Positions 1 to 12,235 of a stretch of 64,000 nt of DNA are shown in pieces (the first letter of the stretch is position 1; each line of letters begins with the position of its first letter). The position numbers and the translations under genes were made by a program. Under the pieces are notes generated by a model, which was given only the letters and a program-made list of their open reading frames with translations, was not told the origin of the DNA and did not search any database. The stretch is from Rhodamnia argentea (lineage: Eukaryota > Streptophyta > Magnoliopsida > Myrtales > Myrtaceae), in the NCBI RefSeq assembly GCF_020921035.1, contig NC_063155.1:21471311-21535310 (forward strand). The letters run 5' to 3'.

Positions 1-26
1 TAAATTAACAAGAAAATTGAAGTTAC

Positions 27-3000
27 CAGGTAGTATATTGCCGCTCTTGTCCATTGAATCGCGTCTGTTATAATCCTGAGGAAAGAGGCGTGTGTGGTGC
101 CTCTTTTGCACCACAATGAAGGTAACTCGTGGCATATAATCCTTTTCAAGTGCATCACAAGCCTATGGCAACACCAACTCAAATTATAACTTAGAAAAAT
201 GACTCTAACTCAAAAAAAATACTCTAAGATCTAAAGGAAAAATAATGAGCGAATAATCTATGGACTATTCCCACCAAGGTACCTCGCGAATCGCAATCAT
301 TTCATAAAGAAGCACTTGAGAGAATTGACCTTCACTGACCCCATCCCTATAAAATATTATCCTATAAGGTTTATGCCCAGTAGATCTTCTGAAGGCAATA
401 AGCAATTCCCTGCAGGAGAAAGTGAAAGTGAATCAGGGGAAAACGTAAACTTCATATATTGATGATAGGCGCCAAATAAAACAAACGGAATGTTTACCGA
501 ATCATTCCTCCAGGTTTCCCATCCGGGGTCTGTTTGGGGATGTGCAAATCTTTAATTATTTCCTGTCGGTGAGTTTGAGCAGAAACAAGACCTCTATATT
601 TCGTCACCTCTGGCCAATCCATGGAAGCTACCACCTGGTCATACCAATACCATCAATTGTATAACTCTTCAAAATAACAAATGATAACAGAACAGCGAAA
701 AGCATACAGCTGCTATGGAAGGATTAGCATCATCTCCAGGAGGTGGGTGTGTTACGTCTGCCCCAAAGATTATGGTTGGCATGTCAGTGACGAGAGGGAT
801 TCTTCTCAGGATGGCGTCATTCAGAACAGTATTCCTTCCACCAACCTATGACCATCAAGCAAAATGATCAATAATCATAATCAAAGAACTAGAAAATTCC
901 TGCAGAAAAGAACCTCGCAACCTTGACATTAATCTTCAGTGCAAGATTTTCAAAATATTGCTTGCTCATTTTTGCAGCTTGTCTAGGTTGGCAACACTGT
1001 GAGACAATTCCCAGTTCAGTTTCGCATATTCTCTTAATCTTCCCTGTGAAGGAAATGGTCATTAGAAAAGGGAAAAGTTATAACTCCCAAAGAGCTCTAA
1101 AGATGACAACTAATGGATAACTTACCATAAGATCCAGTCATGTCTGGTAAGATAATTACCAACAGCTGAAGTTCTTTTCGAGGTAGATTCATGTTTGCAA
1201 GTTTTGCTCGAGATTCTCTATTAATGTCCGCAAGGACTCTTTCAATCTGGTGGGGTTGACCATCACGTATAGGAAGTACTGGTTGTGGGTTAAAAGCCTG
1301 CGAAGAGATTAAAATTTGTTTAAGGTGCAAAAAATTTGTACCTCATAACATCACCCAAAAGAGAGAAAAAATAAAAAAGAATATTTCATCACAAGACAGT
1401 GCTCGGTCAGTAGATACCTACCATCCCTTTACTACTACACATCTTGACCAATTCGTCACAAAATTGATGAGTAATATTTGGATTCCACCTTGAGAAGTTT
1501 ACACACATCCAGGTATCCACTCTACCTCCATTGACCATTTTCTGTAAAGAAATAGCAAAAAGAAGAATTGATCATGCTCCAGGTAACACTGCGATGTTTG
1601 TTTATTGAATTTTACTGCACCAATCATCAGTACAGCGACGTATTGAGTACGCATCACTGATGATTATGCTGATAGATGAAAGTAGCTCACCTTGTTAATC
1701 ATATTCCACTGTCCCATCAACGGACCAACCGTTGCATCTCGACTACTTTCATGATATTTAAGCTGCAACAACAGCAAATGTCAGCTAACGAAACTAGAAG
1801 AAATAGAACGCAACTAACAAATATGTACAATAGCTTACCATTGGTGGTGGCAAAACACGAGCCTCAATGGAAGCAAGTTCCTTTCTCACTGACATTCCAA
1901 ATTCTTTTGTTAGAAGGAGTTCTTCATCATACTTATTCTCATCAACCATCTGCACAAGCATGCGGTGGCTTAGCCTGGAAAGTGCACTGCCTTATCAAAA
2001 GGATGTACATATGAAGCTAGCTAACATTTCCCACCTGCCTGATACTCCTTTCCCTGTCATAAGGGCGTTGGCAGGTCGCTCTTAATAGAGCAGTTACTTG
2101 CCGTTCATTCAATCTCTTAGTGTACCTCTGGCCATCAACAATCTTACAAAGCTGTAAACAGAAATGCTAGACCTTTCATGACCGGAGCTAAGTAAAGCAT
2201 GACTTCTCAAAAGAGAATCCGCAGAAATGAACAATCTCATCATCATCAAACAAAACCTCCATAGGTAAGTAGACAGGTTTCGTGTCACTTCCAGCTAGTA
2301 GTGTGGGCATTGATCCATATCGCAGAACGATCTCGTATTTCTCTTGGAAATAATTGAAAACTGAAATCTCTGTTTGGCGGTCATCAAGCATAAACCTGAT
2401 TGACCAAATATACTTCATGAACAATTCGTAAAACATAAAGATCACTATGAGAATCAAGAAAATACATTACAATTCCTCAATGTCACATTTGTCACAGAGG
2501 AGTACAGCAACATTACCAGATTCAGGAAGGATTCAAATAATGTTACAGTAATCATGTCAAAAGGATACAAAGTGAAGGCCTTTTGATTACAAAAATAAAA
2601 AGAAGCACCGCACAACAGGCAACAAGTCCTTGTTATCGCAAACGTAAAACTAGTCAAAACAGCTCTTACGAGCCATCATCTCACATCAATTTTTCCTTGT
2701 TCTTTTTTTAACTTGATAAGCCGTATCAAAGTTTTCTTGAAAAGAAACTTCCATGAAAAAGGCCATCGACAATGGCAATGGGGGAGTTACTCAAAGAACA
2801 TTTACTTTGCCGGAAGAGAAGGTGGAAACATATAACTTAAATGGTGACCCATCCAACATGGAGACTATTTTTTCGATACATATGAAGCATTCCTGCACAG
2901 GAATTTCTGCCATAAGAGAGGCACGGGAATATCTTAGGTTATCGTGCTTTGTTCCCAATATATATCGATGCCACACAAAATTAAACCATAGGGTCTTCAA

Positions 3001-6000
3001 CATCTAATTTTATTTCCTAAATACAAATAAACTGTGTGCTACCATACATGCATTATCAACTAGGGTAGAACCAGACAGAGCAATGCAAAAGAAAAGAGTC
3101 CTCACGTGGTTTTGCTCATTGGCTTATTGGACAATCCAGTTATCTTGTAAGTTCTTCGATATCCTGTATGAGCGATTTCCACCCTAATTCCTTTCAAAGC
3201 CTTCTTCACCTAAGATCCCAACAAGGGCAAGGGCAATGAGTAAAATGAGAGATTTGCAACTCACTTGCATAAAAAAAAAATAATAATACCAAATAACCAT
3301 CCAAAGAGAAATTAAACAGAAGTACCCCTCTCCCTCCACCAGAAACACACATGCTCACCGACAAAAACCCACACATAATATGTATAAAACAAATACCATT
3401 TCAGCCCCCTGCAGATATATACTTCTTTCTTTTTTTCCCTCTACACAATGCAGACGCATTCACAGGTTTTTCAAAGCTGCTCTTGTTTACGACTCCAGCA
3501 AATAAAATTTGCACATTTACGAATACTGACAATGATACTTGTAGCAAATTGCTCGAACCCCATCAAACATAGTTTAATCCAAGCACAACATGTCTTAGTC
3601 AACTGAATTATCTGCATATATTCCATACTTAAAATACTTTATAGACAGACTTTAGCCTAAATAGATGAGAATTTTGCGATAAAATAAAGGGCAAGATCTT
3701 GATAACTTATGCTCTTTGAGATTCCATTATGATCCCTAAGGTTGTAGAACTGAAGAAGCATGGAATTGCTATCAATTAAATCAAGAAGGGCTTCATTTGC
3801 AGATATAAAGGGTCATACCTTAGCACGGTCCTGATCAGACAATGGCCTCGACATATCTAGACGGTTAAAGTGTTTAGCAACAAACTCGGTAACAAGAATT
3901 GGATCGTAAAAAGCTCTAGCCGACACGTCTGCAGCTCGAGAAAATCGCATAGAGCGAATCAGTACCATAAGACAGACATGCAAGATTGGTTGATGTACAC
4001 AAAGATAACTAGCTGCTCAAGCGAAGTACCTATATTGAGTGAGAGCCCAAACTGTGTAGGTCTTAGAGACTGGTAATATCCTCTCCAGTATTCTAATCCA
4101 TCACCAAGATCTCCTTTGAGCCCTAAGTCACGTGAGAAAAATGATCGTCCAACAACAGTATACCTATGGTGATGAAGTCAACAAATCAACAGATGTATGG
4201 ATAGAAGAAGGCAAAGGACATAGTGCCCACAAGTTGCACTAAAGAAAGTAATGTAGACAAGTTGCAGGTGAAATTACTTTTCAGATGGAGAGGCTCTAAG
4301 GACCACATCGAGAACTTGTATAGTCTCTTGCGGGCAATCCAATTGTCTACCCTGAATAAATTGCAGAAGATGATGAAGATCGGTCCTAGCAACCAACGAT
4401 ATAGTCACTTTGAATTCACGTTCCTTCCTGCATGATACCTCCAAATTTTAAAATCTAAAAAAGTAGCAAATGCTTATTTAGCGCCAAAACAATAAAGAGT
4501 TTACCTTCTCGATTGAGAAGAACTACCAGCAGCTTCTTCATTTTCTACCAATTTAACTGAAAACACCTTGTTGTTGAAGGGTAGTGGTCCTGCTGTGTAG
4601 AGACTTTTTGCACCATCATACGCAGGCCTCCTCTTACCCAAATGAGACTCCCCATATTGTTTGATTAGAACACCTAATATCTCCCTATTGGTTTTCTTGG
4701 AAGGAACCACAGGATCAATTGATACCTATATCATGCCAAGTATGATGTCAGCATATCCAAGGCATCCTGACTACGATAAAAATTGAATATGGCACGACAA
4801 ATTGAAACTCCTAGTATGCACCAATAATGGAAACAATGTGAAGCTATTAAAACCAGTAAAGTCATGTAAACAAGAATGGAGACTATTTCATCAATCAACC
4901 AGACGAAAACAATAATGAACTTCATGAAACACCAAGCCTATCTAAATTAAATACAGAAAGAAAGACTGCAAAATACCCAAATACTGAGGGGAAATCTAAA
5001 TTGCTATAAAACTGCTAACCAGAAACAATCCCACAGCATGCACAATGCACAAAGAACGCAAAAAAAGCCACTGCTCAGGAAACAGCAAAGGGAAAAAATC
5101 CTAAATATCTGGAAACAATCATTCAAATAATCGCGACAAAAAGGAGATGGAAAATGGAGAAAACAAAAACAAAAGAGATACCGAAATAGTTCATGATCTG
5201 ACATGATGGACTGACACAAGCAAAAAAGTCTGAACTTTGAAGAGAAAAGCTAACAAAGACCAAAACCCAAAACCAATCACAAAACCAGGACAGAGCACCT
5301 AATTTAAGACGCGAGAAACGATGAAGGGAAAAAATTTCGTGATAAGAGCAAAACAATGAAACGAAAAGGGGGAAAAAAACTAGGGAGCGAACTCGAAAGC
5401 AAGACAACACTGGGTAAACAGTACGATTTGAGACAACAGTGAAGAAGGAGACGCATTACGTCGTAGTGGTGAAAGTCCTTGTCCGCTACTTCAACTAAAA
5501 AATGGTTCGCTCGGACCACGCACTTTCTGCCGACCGTTCCGAAGCCAGGCCTCGGCGGATGTCTGGTCCCCTTCGACGAGAGGGGCGGCGGCGAAGGAGC
5601 CTGCAATGTGAGCCGCTGCTCGAACTCGCCGCTCAGAGAAACGTCCAAAGCCGGTGCGACAGGGGAAGCCGCCGAACCAGATGCTCCGGGAGAAGCCGCA
5701 ACGGCAGCAGGCGCTATGGAAGACGAAGCGTCAGTCGGCCGAGCCGGTGAAGGAGCCAGAGCGGGAGCGCGAGCCGGTGAAGGAGCCAGAGCGGGAGCCG
5801 GAGCCGGAGCGGGAGCGGGAGCGCGAGCCGGAGCGGGAGCCGGAGCGGGAGCCGTCTGTGGAGGCGGACGGTACCCAGAACCGCCGACAGCGGCGGCATA
5901 ACCCCTGCCTCTACCGCCGCCTCCTCCACCGCGCTGAAAGGACGGGGCCGGCTGATCGCCGCGAGAGTCCGATCTCCTGCCTCCCGCGCGGCCGCGGCCG

Positions 6001-6038
6001 CGGCCACGGTCGCCGCCGCCACCACCACGGCGCGACAT
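27..6038 (-). CDS. AGO5: Argonaute, AGO5-type, 5' 17 exons (3' end outside window)
   Basis: Small-RNA-guided silencing protein. Exons read on the minus strand: 6038-5460, 4725-4505, 4427-4278, 4163-4030, 3928-3819, 3209-3106, 2395-2257, 2151-2035, 1949-1839, 1762-1691, 1541-1422, 1297-1126, 1043-922, 845-708, 634-498, 409-283 and 162-27. All have GT-AG borders and the phases agree, giving about 896 residues. The N-terminus (1-50) is rich in RGG/GRG, followed by an Ala-Pro repeat (about 60-105). Then come the N domain, linker with VGRSFF and [19 protein letters not shown] (about 370-480, with YLPMELCKIV), MID and PIWI. Two slicer aspartates are visible: GADVTHP (about 747) and FYRDGVSEG (about 831). 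The last catalytic residue and roughly 100 C-terminal residues lie beyond the left edge. The linker and PAZ wording resembles AGO5 (rice MEL1 group, germline) more than AGO1. The family is certain; the clade is my judgement. Confidence 0.9.
5753..5868. repeat. Minisatellite inside AGO5 exon 1 (Ala-Pro repeat)
   Basis: GC-rich short tandem units (about 6-bp gagccg/gcggga variants, with a longer unit of about 27 bp repeated twice at the low-coordinate end). On the minus strand they encode the Ala-Pro/Ala-Arg tract of the AGO5 N-terminus. The same repeat keeps long open frames on the plus strand, which are shadows. Confidence 0.75.
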
Positions 6039-6529
6039 TGGCGGAAATCAAGACCAAATAGAGGAATGCGATGAAGAGGGAAGCGACTGTGCGAGAGCCA
6101 GAGCGATGAGTGTGGGAGAGATACAAATAGAAAAAGGAAGCAGCTGAGCAAAGATATACAAAAGGGTCAGAGGAGTAGGCCGCGAAGGAAGGTGACGTGG
6201 CGCTAAGGTCGCTTGAATACCAGGGCTGGCGAAAACTTTTCTCTGACGATTTTGCCCCATGAGATATATTCTTTTCTTTCTTTGACCAAATATATATATA
6301 ATAGATATTCTTTCCTTTTATCTCTCTTTTATCCCCCTCGATCTCAAACCTTAACTTGGTAGCAAAGTACCTTCAAGGCCTCACATCTTATGTTGAACAT
6401 CAGCATAATTGGAAATGTCACGAGTTTAGCCGAATCTTACTTCAATTGTGGTACTTTTAATATCCAAGCACACTAATTCTCGAGGTTCAAAAGTACATAA
6501 ATTAAGTTTTGTAATTCTCTCTCATTCTC

Positions 6530-7010
6530 CGGTGCTGCGTTTTCTTCATAGAATAATCGTGCCCTACAGGATCGCATCGGGTGAAAAAACCCTTTAACCA
6601 GTGTACGTAGACAAACAAATTCCATAGGCAATGGATAAGCATCTCCGAGCGTTAAATCGGAATAAAATCCATAACGTTATTAAATGCCAGTGAATCACGG
6701 GTTGAATATAGATATATATGTGGTTATCGGCAAAAAAGAGGATATAGACATCGTTTCAAAACGGGAATATCACTAATTTATGGATTGAGCAATAAGGCGT
6801 TGTCATTTTGCAAAAACTGATCTCGATGTCCTTACCATGTAAAGGATCGTGACGCATGAAAAGGCCATTTAATTAGCGCCGACAGAGAAACAAATTCCGT
6901 AAGAGATGGATAAGTATTTTCGAGCGGTAAATTGGAATAGAATCCTCAACGTTATCAAATTCCGAGGAATCGCGAATTAAAACATAGACATGATTATTGG
7001 CCCAAAAAAA
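6530..7010. repeat. Degenerate direct repeat, period about 275 bp
   Basis: About 180 bp around 6560-6745 is repeated at 6835-7010. Shared landmarks include 'acaaattcc' (6615 and 6890), 'atggataag' (6632 and 6907) and a conserved stretch ending in an A-run. The copies are clearly diverged. No coding potential is seen in either copy. Confidence 0.6.
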
Positions 7011-7985
7011 AAACAGTTTTTTTTTTGGGTCAAAATATAAAATGTCGCTTGGGGACTTGGGGTTGTAGAAAAGTCGCCAAATAGAAGAGCAGTGGTGTCT
7101 CGGACTGACTTCACAAAAACCAAAATACCCAAAAAAAAAAAAAAAGTCGCCAACAGTGGCCGTCGAGGGCATTATGGGGAATCCAGCTCGGCGAAAAACG
7201 GTGGGACCCACTAAGTCAACCTCTCCGTCAAGTCGCCTCGGCCAACGCTGAATCTTCTCGCCGAAGCATCGTCTCCCGCCTCCGAGAGAGATAGAGAGAG
7301 GGGATGGGGCTCCCGATCTTGACACGTGTAGATCCTAACGGACGTCGAGGATTACGCGGGGCCCAGTTCTCCACGACCGCGGTATGCATGTTGCCTCGTT
7401 GGTTCGCAGCAGCCCGCGGGACTGATCGCAGGAATTCAAAAAACATGCTTTTTGTCCATCGAAGAAGGTTAAATCGAATTGTGCTGTTTAAATTTTTCTT
7501 TTTTCTTTTTTTTTCAAGAAAAAAAAAATTTAAGGATAACGAATTAAGATAAGATTAAAGATTGGTCCTTAAAGAAACATTTGTCCGTACAAACGTCTCC
7601 CCGGTCAACCGAGACGGCGTCTGTTTTGATTTTGTTCGTTTTCCTTTTCCCCACTTTGGCTTTTCCTTCCTAGTCCCCGTTACGTGTCACGATCGCCATT
7701 TCCTTTGATTCGATTCCAGAATTTTCGATTGAGCACCGATTTGATTCGCACCGGCGAAGAACGTGGGGGCTGGCGCGAGATTATGGGTTCCCGGACGAGA
7801 GAGAGAGAGAGAGAGAGAGAGTTTATGGACTACTCTCATGAGATTTTTCGTAGCAATTGTTTGCAAATATTTGACGAGTAATATAAAATAAAAGGTACCG
7901 TAGGTTCCGATGCGCACTTTTTTCCTTCTTTTTCTTTTTTTCCAACGTCGCCGGTAATTTGTATTTTACGTCTTCGCAAAAAAAT
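7011..7985. other. Spacer without a gene
   Basis: A-runs at about 7006 and 7130, a GC-richer patch at 7145-7440 with a G-box-like ACACGTG near 7322, and a GA microsatellite at 7798-7822. The short open frames here have no domain, no splice context and low-complexity composition, so no gene is called. Confidence 0.5.
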
Positions 7986-8578
7986 GTGGTGTTTCGAGAA
8001 AATATTTTTCGGAAAGTCATTTTTCACGAAAATGGAAAAAAAAATTCGGTGTTCAATTGAAACCTAAAAATGAAATGAAAGATATTTTTCACCGTTTGGT
8101 ATGGAAAATCAAATATAATTTTCCTCCGTGCAATCATTTCGATAATTTTTTTTTTCATTTTTGTTTTCTTTCCTTTTCATCTTCCTCCTTCCTCTGTTGC
8201 GACCGGCGAGCAACGGCCACAGCGAGCCGGGCAAGCTCGAGGCTCGACAAGCCTCGTTTGTGGTCGATCACCGGACTATCGGCCATCATCGAGGCTCGGC
8301 GATCGGCGAGAAAAGAAAAAAGAAAAGAAAAGATGATAATAAAGCATTATTTAAATAAGAAATATAAAAAAAATTATTAAAAAAATTTGAAGCATGTATG
8401 TAGAGAGCGATTGGTATCCATGTTTGAAGAAAAAAAGAAAGGGGAAATCATTTTCCCCGTTTTTAAAGGTGTTTTATTTCCATTGATGAAAAATATTTTC
8501 CTTGAATTATTTATATTCCACGAACCAAACGACGGAAAATTCAAAAAAAATTCCTGAAAGTTATTCCTCGAAACGAAG
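7986..8578. mobile_element. MITE-like inverted-repeat element
   Basis: The two ends are diverged inverted repeats: the left end carries GTTTCGAGAAAAT near 7990 and the right end, read in reverse, carries GTTTCGAGGAATA. An inner pair repeats the pattern: CCGTTTGGTATGG near 8091 against the reverse of CGAACCAAACGACGG near 8521. The middle is a GC-rich stretch (about 8200-8310). There is no open frame for a transposase, so it is non-autonomous. The superfamily is not identified and exact ends are uncertain. Confidence 0.5.
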
Positions 8579-9400
8579 GAGCCTCAAAATTTAGTTTGTT
8601 TTGCAAAAAATAAATTATTTAGAAATATTTTTTCAATATAAAATTTGTATCTCTTGAAATATTAGTCAATAAAAAAAATTCACCATCGGCAACACTTTAT
8701 ATCTAAACATTATTGCGAGCTATAAAAATATTCTTTATTTGTACATTTTTGTTAGCGGTACAAGCAATTGTTTTAAAAAAAAAAAATTAGATCATTCATT
8801 TTTCGCAAAATAAATAGAGGCTTACATTTGCGGCGGTTTGCCTTGGCTATACTTAACGAGTGCTTCGACAATATGCCCATAGTTCATCAAAGATAACACT
8901 TGTATATCTCTTAAGCTAGTGGTGATTAGTGTTGACGCATGCCTTGCCCATGTGCATTAGTAACATGAGAAAACGGGAATGGAATTTTGAAGGAATTGAG
9001 TCAATATTAGGGTTGATCAATTTCAAAGCGGGCCAGTTCCCACCCTGACCAATCTTAGAATCGAGAATTATCGACGAAGGGCCAATTCTACAAATCGAGA
9101 ACCGCCCATTGGTTTTAGCCGCAATTCCTAGGTGGGTCTAGGAACCAACCGCGAGTACTCCCGCTCCGTATTGCGGATTGGCAATGATGGCAAAAATAGC
9201 AATTCGTAACTCCCGTGAAAGACGGTGGCGGGTAGGCTGGACAGTCTCGAAGGTAAAGCTTCTCTAAAGCAAAAGGGTAATGGCGTGTGACGGTAAAGAC
9301 CAAGGCCACCAAAGGGATCGGTTAAGGCACCGATGTGCGTTGGAACATGCAAGGGACTCATCTGAATCTTGCCGAGATTGCTACTAAGGATTTGATTTAT
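8579..9400. other. Spacer without a gene
   Basis: AT-rich to about 8870, then mixed sequence. The block 9000-9150 has purine/pyrimidine wording resembling hAT-type non-autonomous elements ('ggccaattct', 'gaaccaacc'), but no paired ends could be found. Confidence 0.4.
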
Positions 9401-10953
9401 AGCGATAACGCTTGGATACATGCTGAGGTTGGGCAAAGAAGTTTCGGCGCTTGGTACTTGCTGGAAGTCGTCGAAAAACCTGCAAAAAAGAGCTCAAGTG
9501 TGGCGGCGGCGCGTTATGCATTCACTGTAACAGTCAAGCACCGATTGCAAGGGCACAAAATGTGATATATATAACGGTAAGTCTAGACATATTTGCCGTG
9601 GACATAAACCAGTAAGGCGGTTGCTCTTGAATTGAATAATTTCTTTATACTTTGCGAAGTCAAACGAAACCATCATGGATCCGTTAATAAAAGGCATGTC
9701 AAGAGAGCAAGTAAACTGCGCATTGAGAAAAATGAGGTTAAAAGTTCTAACCCATAAAAGAGATTCTATGATGGAAACCTAACCCAGCGATTGGAGATTT
9801 AATGGATTAGGTTCAACAGAACACCGCAAATTTTGAAAACTTAAATTTAAGCATTGTCTCCCGTTCCTATGATGCGACGATGCTTCATATAGCATTTTAA
9901 GGTTATGCTATGCATTTAATGATATATATAACTTGGATTTCAACATACTAGTAAGGTATGGTAGGATGCCTTTAATAGGAATGCATCTATATGCATGGAG
10001 ATAGTTGGCTCTATGAAAATCTTTAAAAGCTAGATTTTCTAAAGCATACGTGAATCGTGAGAGGTTTCTAGCCAAAAGAATGAACGCAACTGAAAATCAA
10101 TCTTGATTTTGAGATATTCTGTGTGATGTCTATTGTCCGGGTTTACATCAACAACTGGCGGTTCCAGGCCAAGTCCACCAATTGGTTAACTTTGTTCAAT
10201 AGGCTTTCATTAAAGAAAGTTCAAAGCGAAAGCGACCTATCTTGATATGGTGTATTTCCATAGGCACACTTGGAATTCTTCACATCAAAATATTTTGTTA
10301 AGCCATTATGTGGGGATTGTTGTAATTATGGGTGTTAATGGCTCGACACTAGTGAGACGTTACTTATTTATATCTCTTCGATCATGTGTCTCTTAGGTCA
10401 TGTGTCTTTCCGGTTCGCGTGACTCTTTTGTTGCAATTACTTATTTTAATATTATTTTTATTAAGGATTAATGGCTCAACTAACGGGAGCCCAACACGAC
10501 TCTTGAGTTCATATCCCTTTAGTTGTTATGTAGCTGCTTTGCCAGTCTATAAATATGCACGTGTCCTTAGTTCAAAAACACGAACCAATTCGAAGAACTC
10601 TTCAAAGTAATCCTCTAGTTTTCTTATAGTCGTCCTCAGAGTGTGCCGATATCGAATCAACAGAGTCATGTTTGTGTAATGTCGATACAAATGGGTTAGA
10701 AGTGCTGTATCTTGAAAGACATAGTTCATGGAGCTGCTCAAGACTGTTGGCAATAACTAATTGCTTTAAGGATATTTGATTAGTCGTACCTCACCTCTAA
10801 TTTAATTCTTTTCGAGTTTATAGCATCTAAGTATGTTTTCGAGTTGTAATTAGCACCTCTATTCGAAAATACAATATAAACATTGGTTTTGTTATTATCA
10901 CTGAGTTTGTTATCGCTATCTCCGTATTGTTGTTTTTCTGGGTATTACAAACA
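9400..10953 (+). mobile_element. Ty1/copia retrotransposon remnant, 3' part with one LTR
   Basis: An old, broken copy. Traces of the RNase H end of copia pol are recognisable at about 9500-9760 (wording like 'IHCNSQAPIARAQN' and 'DPLIKGMSREQVNCALRKM'), in more than one frame. A 3' non-coding region and a purine-rich tract just before 10318 follow, then one LTR at about 10318-10953. It begins TGTTG and ends AAACA, with a TATAAAT box at 10548. No 5' half or second LTR was seen in the window. The left limit is uncertain and the element carries several breaks. Confidence 0.65.
10318..10953 (+). repeat. Copia LTR
   Basis: About 636 bp, with TG...CA ends that match each other as short inverted repeats (TGTT/AACA). 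It is preceded by a purine-rich 'gtgggga' tract and contains a TATA box at 10548-10554. Confidence 0.55.
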
Positions 10954-11179
10954 GTACCACGTTGCGTATGCATATTACGTTTGTGCCAACAACTACAATT
11001 CTTTATGGTCCATTTTTTCGCCAAATATAGTGTCCTTGCTACACTCCAATTCAATCGCATGGATTATAAATCCTCGACTCTTTTTGAATATATAAATATG
11101 AAAGCTCTTTTTTATATGAATATAAAATTAATATGCTTGGGATTTTTTGCGGTATTAATCCAATTTAACAAAAACTAAC

Positions 11180-11357
11180 GGAAGGTAAATTTATTATAGG
11201 TATGCCAATTTGGGATTTTTAGTGGTCAAAAAATTAGTTTGAGGTAAATTTATCATGAGTGTACTAGTTTGAAATTTTTATGGTAAACAAAATTAGTTTA
11301 AGGTAAATTTATCACATGTGTACCAATTTAAAGTTTTCGTGACACTAATCTAAAGAA
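11180..11357. repeat. Three imperfect tandem units of about 58 bp
   Basis: Each unit starts with 'aggtaaatttat' (about 11183, 11242 and 11300), then a variable middle 'gtgtacca(a)ttt' and an end like 'aaaattagttt'. AT-rich and non-coding. Confidence 0.6.
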
Positions 11358-12235
11358 AAAAAAAGCAACAAAAGGGATAAATTTATTACAACATGTCGTG
11401 CCTTGATTAGTAAATTACTCGAATTTTTGGGGGTATCATTAGTAAGCGTTTTTTTTTTTTTTTTTTTTCCGTTGAAAGAAAAATTTTCATTTCATATCAA
11501 AGAGACATATGTCACTTCAAAATAAAAATAAAAATCCCACAAAGCAAGTAAATATAAAAAGTAAATCAATTCGGTCCGACTTGTAGAAACTCGTTTATTC
11601 TTTAAGGATGGATCTGACATTGCATTTAAGCACAAACAGTGGTTGATCCTTAAATCTCACATCATCATCAATAACGAGCACACACCGAGAAAATTTTCTC
11701 TAGTAGCAACGGTTTTGCCAAAAGGCGGTGTACGCCTAGGTTTGGCGCCCTCAGCACTATCACCTCGCAGAGATAACAACAACATCAACAAGTTGAACTA
11801 GCATTAAAAACGAATTGCAAATCTCGGACCTATTTCTAGATCGGAATAGAATAACATCCAAATTTAAATCTAACTCCAGATTGAGAGAGAGTAAGCGCAA
11901 AAGGATACCTATTGATCACAAAATCATTTTTAGATAAGCCGATTGACAAATAAAAGCTTCAATAATTTGCAGAGCACTTGACAATCTGGAGCAAACATTC
12001 GGAGCCGGAGCGAGCGGATTTTTTCGATGCGCTCGTGTTTTGATCTTTGGAAAGCTTAGATATCGATCGCAGTTCCATAAAATTAACGAAGAAATTTATT
12101 AAAAAGAACAAGTACGGGAAAAACTAAAGCACTACAGAGAAAAGGGAGATGGGGAGGGAGGGAGGGAGGGGAAAGGAAACCTCGATTAGCAAGCGACATT
12201 GGAAACTTTAAAGTACATGTAATGATAGAAATAGC
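11358..12235. other. Spacer without a gene
   Basis: T-run at about 11452-11469. The rest is mixed, with a short G-rich patch 'gggagggagggaggg' near 12155. No open frame worth calling. Confidence 0.5.

Noticed and set aside
5479-6061. Plus-strand frames of 135-140 codons rich in Arg-Glu-Pro or Gly-Ala opposite AGO5 exon 1
   Set aside because: They arise from the GC-rich minisatellite read on the wrong strand; AGO5 exon 1 explains the span fully.
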